A stretch of 6,384 bases of DNA from JBOHER01 sp050701115 (GTDB taxonomy: Bacteria > Actinomycetota > Actinomycetes > Mycobacteriales > Pseudonocardiaceae), in NCBI GenBank assembly GCA_050701115.1, contig JBOHER010000111.1:1-6384 (forward strand), given 5' to 3'. The translations under genes and the position numbers were made by a program. Positions 4,522-6,384 of the stretch are shown here, in pieces; positions within the stretch are counted from its first letter, which is position 1, and each line of letters starts with the position of its first letter. The notes under the pieces are model-generated. The model did no database searches and had not been told where the DNA came from. It saw only the letters and a list, made by a program, of their open reading frames with translations.

Positions 4522-5758
4522 CAAGCCCTACGTCGCCCGGATCCTCGACCCGCTCCTTGACGACGTACTCAGCGGGTTGCCATCGGTGCTCCTGGTCGGC
4601 CCGCGAGCGTGCGGCAAGACCACGACGGCGGCCAGGCGCGCCAAGACGGTTGTGCGTCTCGACCGGGAGGCCGAGGCCACCGCCTTTGCCGCCGATCCCG
4701 ACACCGCACTGGAACAGTCGCCGGAACCGGTTCTGCTCGATGAGTGGCAGACGACCCCGGGAGTCCTCGGTGCGGTCAAGCGCGCGGTCGACCAGGACCC
4801 TCATCCGAATCGTTTCCTCATCACCGGATCAGTTCGCGCCGAACTCGCTGCCGAGGGTTGGCCGATGACGGGGCGCGTCATTCGGGTGCCGATGTTCGGC
4901 CTGACGGAACGCGAGATCGAGGCGAACCTGCCAGCTCGTCCGTTGCTTGATCGGGTTGCCGAAGAAGGCGTGGACGCCTTCGCGGCCCCTCGCGGGGCTC
5001 CGAATCTCGCCGGGTACATCGAACGCGCGCTGCGCGGCGGGTTTCCGGAATCTGTCCTCGCGCGTCGTCGATCGCTCGCTACCCAGTGGTTGAGTAGTTA
5101 CGTCGATCAGCTCACGACTCGTGACGCAGAGCTCGCCGACGGTAGCCGAGACCCACAGAAGCTTCGCAGGTATCTCGAGACACTCTGCCTGAACACCGCA
5201 GGTGTCGCCGGCGCGCGAACCCTGTACTCGGCGGCAGGGATAGCCAGTAAGACCGCCGCAGCCTACGACCGGCTGTTGAGCGATCTCGTGGTGATCGACG
5301 AAACTCCTGCATGGTGGACGAATCGAATCAAGCGTCTGCTCAAGGGGCCGAAGAGATACATCGTCGATCCTGGGGTTGCCGCTGCCGTACTCAGGCTGGA
5401 CCTCCGCGGCGTCCTGGCCGACGGCGATCTGCTTGGCAGGTTGCTGGACACGTTCGTCATGGCGCAGCTACGTCCAGAGGTGCCGGTGGCGGAGAGCAAG
5501 CCGCGGCTGCACCACCTACGAACGGAAGAAGGTCGGCACGAGGTCGATCTGCTGGTCGAGTACGGCGGCGTCCGCGTATTCGGAATCGAGGTGAAGGCGG
5601 CTGCGGGCCCGGGTGCCGAGCATGCCCGTCACCTGGTATGGCTACGCGAGCTACTCGTGGACCGGTTCATCGGGGGAGTCGTTCTGCATACCGGCCCGCG
5701 GACCTACCGGCTCGGCGACCGGCTCGCTGCCGCTCCGATCGCCTCGCTGTGGTGTTGA
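4517..5758 (+). CDS. AAA+ ATPase with DUF4143 C-terminal domain
   Basis: An intact 413-aa protein. The N-terminal AAA_14-type ATPase has Walker A GPRACGKT (residues 28-35), Walker B PVLLDE (71-76), a sensor-like FLITGS (100-105) and a conserved GR (119-120). The C-terminal DUF4143 domain has GGFPE, SSYVDQL, a winged-helix-like middle part, and a PD-(D/E)xK-like end: HEVDLLVE with Asp 344, then FGIEVKA with Glu 358 and Lys 360. These proteins are widespread and common in accessory DNA. Their biochemical role is mostly unknown; a nucleoside-triphosphate-driven nuclease-like activity is often suggested from the fold. Start GTG 4517 gives the usual N-terminus (YVARILDPLLDDVL); no Shine-Dalgarno is visible. 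It is monocistronic, with a phased repeat array upstream and a hairpin terminator after the stop. Confidence 0.92.
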   Translation: MTKPYVARILDPLLDDVLSGLPSVLLVGPRACGKTTTAARRAKTVVRLDREAEATAFAADPDTALEQSPEPVLLDEWQTTPGVLGAVKRAVDQDPHPNRFLITGSVRAELAAEGWPMTGRVIRVPMFGLTEREIEANLPARPLLDRVAEEGVDAFAAPRGAPNLAGYIERALRGGFPESVLARRRSLATQWLSSYVDQLTTRDAELADGSRDPQKLRRYLETLCLNTAGVAGARTLYSAAGIASKTAAAYDRLLSDLVVIDETPAWWTNRIKRLLKGPKRYIVDPGVAAAVLRLDLRGVLADGDLLGRLLDTFVMAQLRPEVPVAESKPRLHHLRTEEGRHEVDLLVEYGGVRVFGIEVKAAAGPGAEHARHLVWLRELLVDRFIGGVVLHTGPRTYRLGDRLAAAPIASLWC

Positions 5759-5769
5759 GGAGCTGAGTT

Positions 5770-5798
5770 GTCTCGCACCGCCGCACTGGGTGCGAGAC
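5770..5798 (+). terminator. Hairpin terminator of the ATPase gene
   Basis: GTCTCGCACC (5770-5779) pairs perfectly over 10 bp with GGTGCGAGAC (5789-5798) around a 9-nt loop, starting 12 nt after the ATPase TGA. There is no U-tract, which is normal for actinobacterial intrinsic terminators. Since a TnpB remnant lies beyond it, an alternative is a leftover end hairpin of an IS200/IS605-type element, but the position directly after the stop favours a terminator. Confidence 0.75.
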
Positions 5799-5875
5799 GC
5801 GCGTCGGCCTCGCGGGGTAGCGAGTCGCGCACCATCGCCGCATGGGCCGCGGACCACGTCGCGGCGTTCGGTCAC

Positions 5876-6028
5876 ACCATCGGAGTGGACTGCCAGGGTG
5901 GAGATGCCCAGGTCTATGCCGACCACCGCGTCCGGCCGCACCGGTTGGCCAACAGCGCGCTGGACTTCAGTGAAGGAGCCAGGGCTATCTCGGCCAACGG
6001 CAGACCCAGTCGAGGTAACAAGCCGGAT
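5876..6028 (-). pseudogene. tnpB: TnpB (IS200/IS605-type transposon-encoded RNA-guided nuclease) remnant
   Basis: On the minus strand, one frame reads SFTEVQRA then RPDAVVGIDLGISTLAVHSDG (5977 to 5876). This is the signature entry to the RuvC-I motif of TnpB/OrfB, where intact proteins have SFTVEV before it; the Asp of GIDLG (5914-5912) is the first catalytic residue. About 15 residues upstream (from ARIRL, near 6028) fit only loosely and seem degenerate. Intact TnpB is about 400 aa. Here the N-terminal domain, RuvC-II, the zinc finger and RuvC-III cannot be found, so it is a dead relic. No tnpA and no clear element ends are seen. The rightward open frame over the same DNA is taken as its shadow. 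Confidence 0.75.
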
Positions 6029-6143
6029 CCGAGCTACCGGAGCCGGCTGGAAGACGTGGCGCAGGAGGCCGCCGAGAGCTACTCCGCAAGCGCCCGGTCC
6101 GAGCCCTAGCCCACCCCTAGCCGAGCACTTCTCTGGGCACAGC

Positions 6144-6160
6144 CGCGCTCGACCAGCGCG
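6144..6160 (-). terminator. Short hairpin after the right-edge gene
   Basis: CGCGCT (6144-6149) and AGCGCG (6155-6160) form a perfect 6-bp stem with a 5-nt loop, 4 bp beyond the stop (6165-6167) of the leftward gene. Position fits an intrinsic terminator. The stem is short and lies in G+C-rich sequence. Confidence 0.4.
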
Positions 6161-6164
6161 CGCC

Positions 6165-6384
6165 CTATTCACCCCGCTGGAGCTTGAGCCAGTCCGCCGC
6201 CCTGGTCGGTGATGCTTGGGAGAGCCAGGCGTCCTGGACTGCTTCGCTCAGTTCCTGCAGAGTGAGCTCGCCGATCCGGCTCGCCCGTAGCAGCACCGAG
6301 GGGTGGTCGTCGAAGTGACGTGTTGTGAAGAACGGCGACGCTTGGTCCTGGACCAGTGCCTGCTTGTCGGACTCGGACGGTACC
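6165..6384 (-). CDS. Probable MmcQ/YjbR-like protein, C-terminal part (partial)
   Basis: The minus strand is open from the right edge for 72 codons and ends at TAG (6167-6165). The visible part reads SDKQALVQDQASPFF, then RHFDDHPSVLLRASRIGELTLQELSEAVQDAWLSQA and a short basic tail. The pattern of an ALV helix, an acidic/aromatic turn, a strand ending before xxxGELTLQELSEAVQDAW and a final helix resembles the C-terminus of small MmcQ/YjbR-fold proteins, which have a double-wing (CyaY-like) DNA-binding fold and are about 115-130 aa. The N-terminal half lies outside the window, so the family call is tentative. A short hairpin follows the stop. Confidence 0.65.
   Translation of the reverse strand, partial: VPSESDKQALVQDQASPFFTTRHFDDHPSVLLRASRIGELTLQELSEAVQDAWLSQASPTRAADWLKLQRGE

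Noticed and set aside
5768..6109. Rightward 113-codon frame after the ATPase
   Set aside because: It starts with a TTG lacking a ribosome site, begins inside the hairpin terminator and lies antisense to the TnpB remnant.

Overview
This is a high-G+C actinobacterial chromosome segment. The DUF397 protein paired with an Scr1-type (HTH plus DUF5753) regulator is typical of Streptomyces, Pseudonocardiaceae and their relatives. The codon use, GTG starts and protein types fit a filamentous actinomycete, perhaps of the Pseudonocardiales. The genus cannot be fixed from the sequence.

Layout. At the left edge, the last codons of a rightward gene (1-72) face a leftward pair: the Scr1-like regulator (323-1153) and its DUF397 partner (105-305). 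A compact divergent control region (about 1154-1331) carries a 15-bp palindrome at 1250-1264, between the likely promoter elements of both directions. A second copy of its core lies at 1203-1211. Rightward from there run an 81-aa soluble protein, a translationally coupled single-pass membrane protein whose distal ORF contains a 16-bp-stem hairpin, a 17-aa upstream ORF coupled to an 89-aa protein, and a JmjC/cupin (ROXA-like) oxygenase that lacks its N-terminus and is frameshifted near 2810. These small genes are packed with ATGA/TGATG overlaps and look like one or two co-translated units next to the regulator.

A convergent phosphotransferase of the aminoglycoside/choline kinase fold (3333-4192, minus) is broken by an apparent loss of one G in a G-run. 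The following 324-bp gap ends in the most striking non-coding element of the window: four 14-nt boxes at an exact 23-bp period (4423-4505), running up to the start codon of an intact AAA+ ATPase/DUF4143 protein (4517-5758). A 10-bp-stem hairpin terminator follows that gene. Next comes a short leftward TnpB (IS200/IS605-type) remnant that keeps only the RuvC-I region. The right edge holds the C-terminal part of a probable MmcQ/YjbR-like protein on the minus strand.

Reading: an accessory, partly decayed region. One intact regulator pair controls a set of small proteins around a JmjC oxygenase, and an intact ATPase/DUF4143 gene has its own repeat-array promoter. Two frameshifted genes and one transposon remnant lie within about 3.5 kb. 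Either the locus is degrading or the assembly has base-level errors; the sequence alone cannot tell which.
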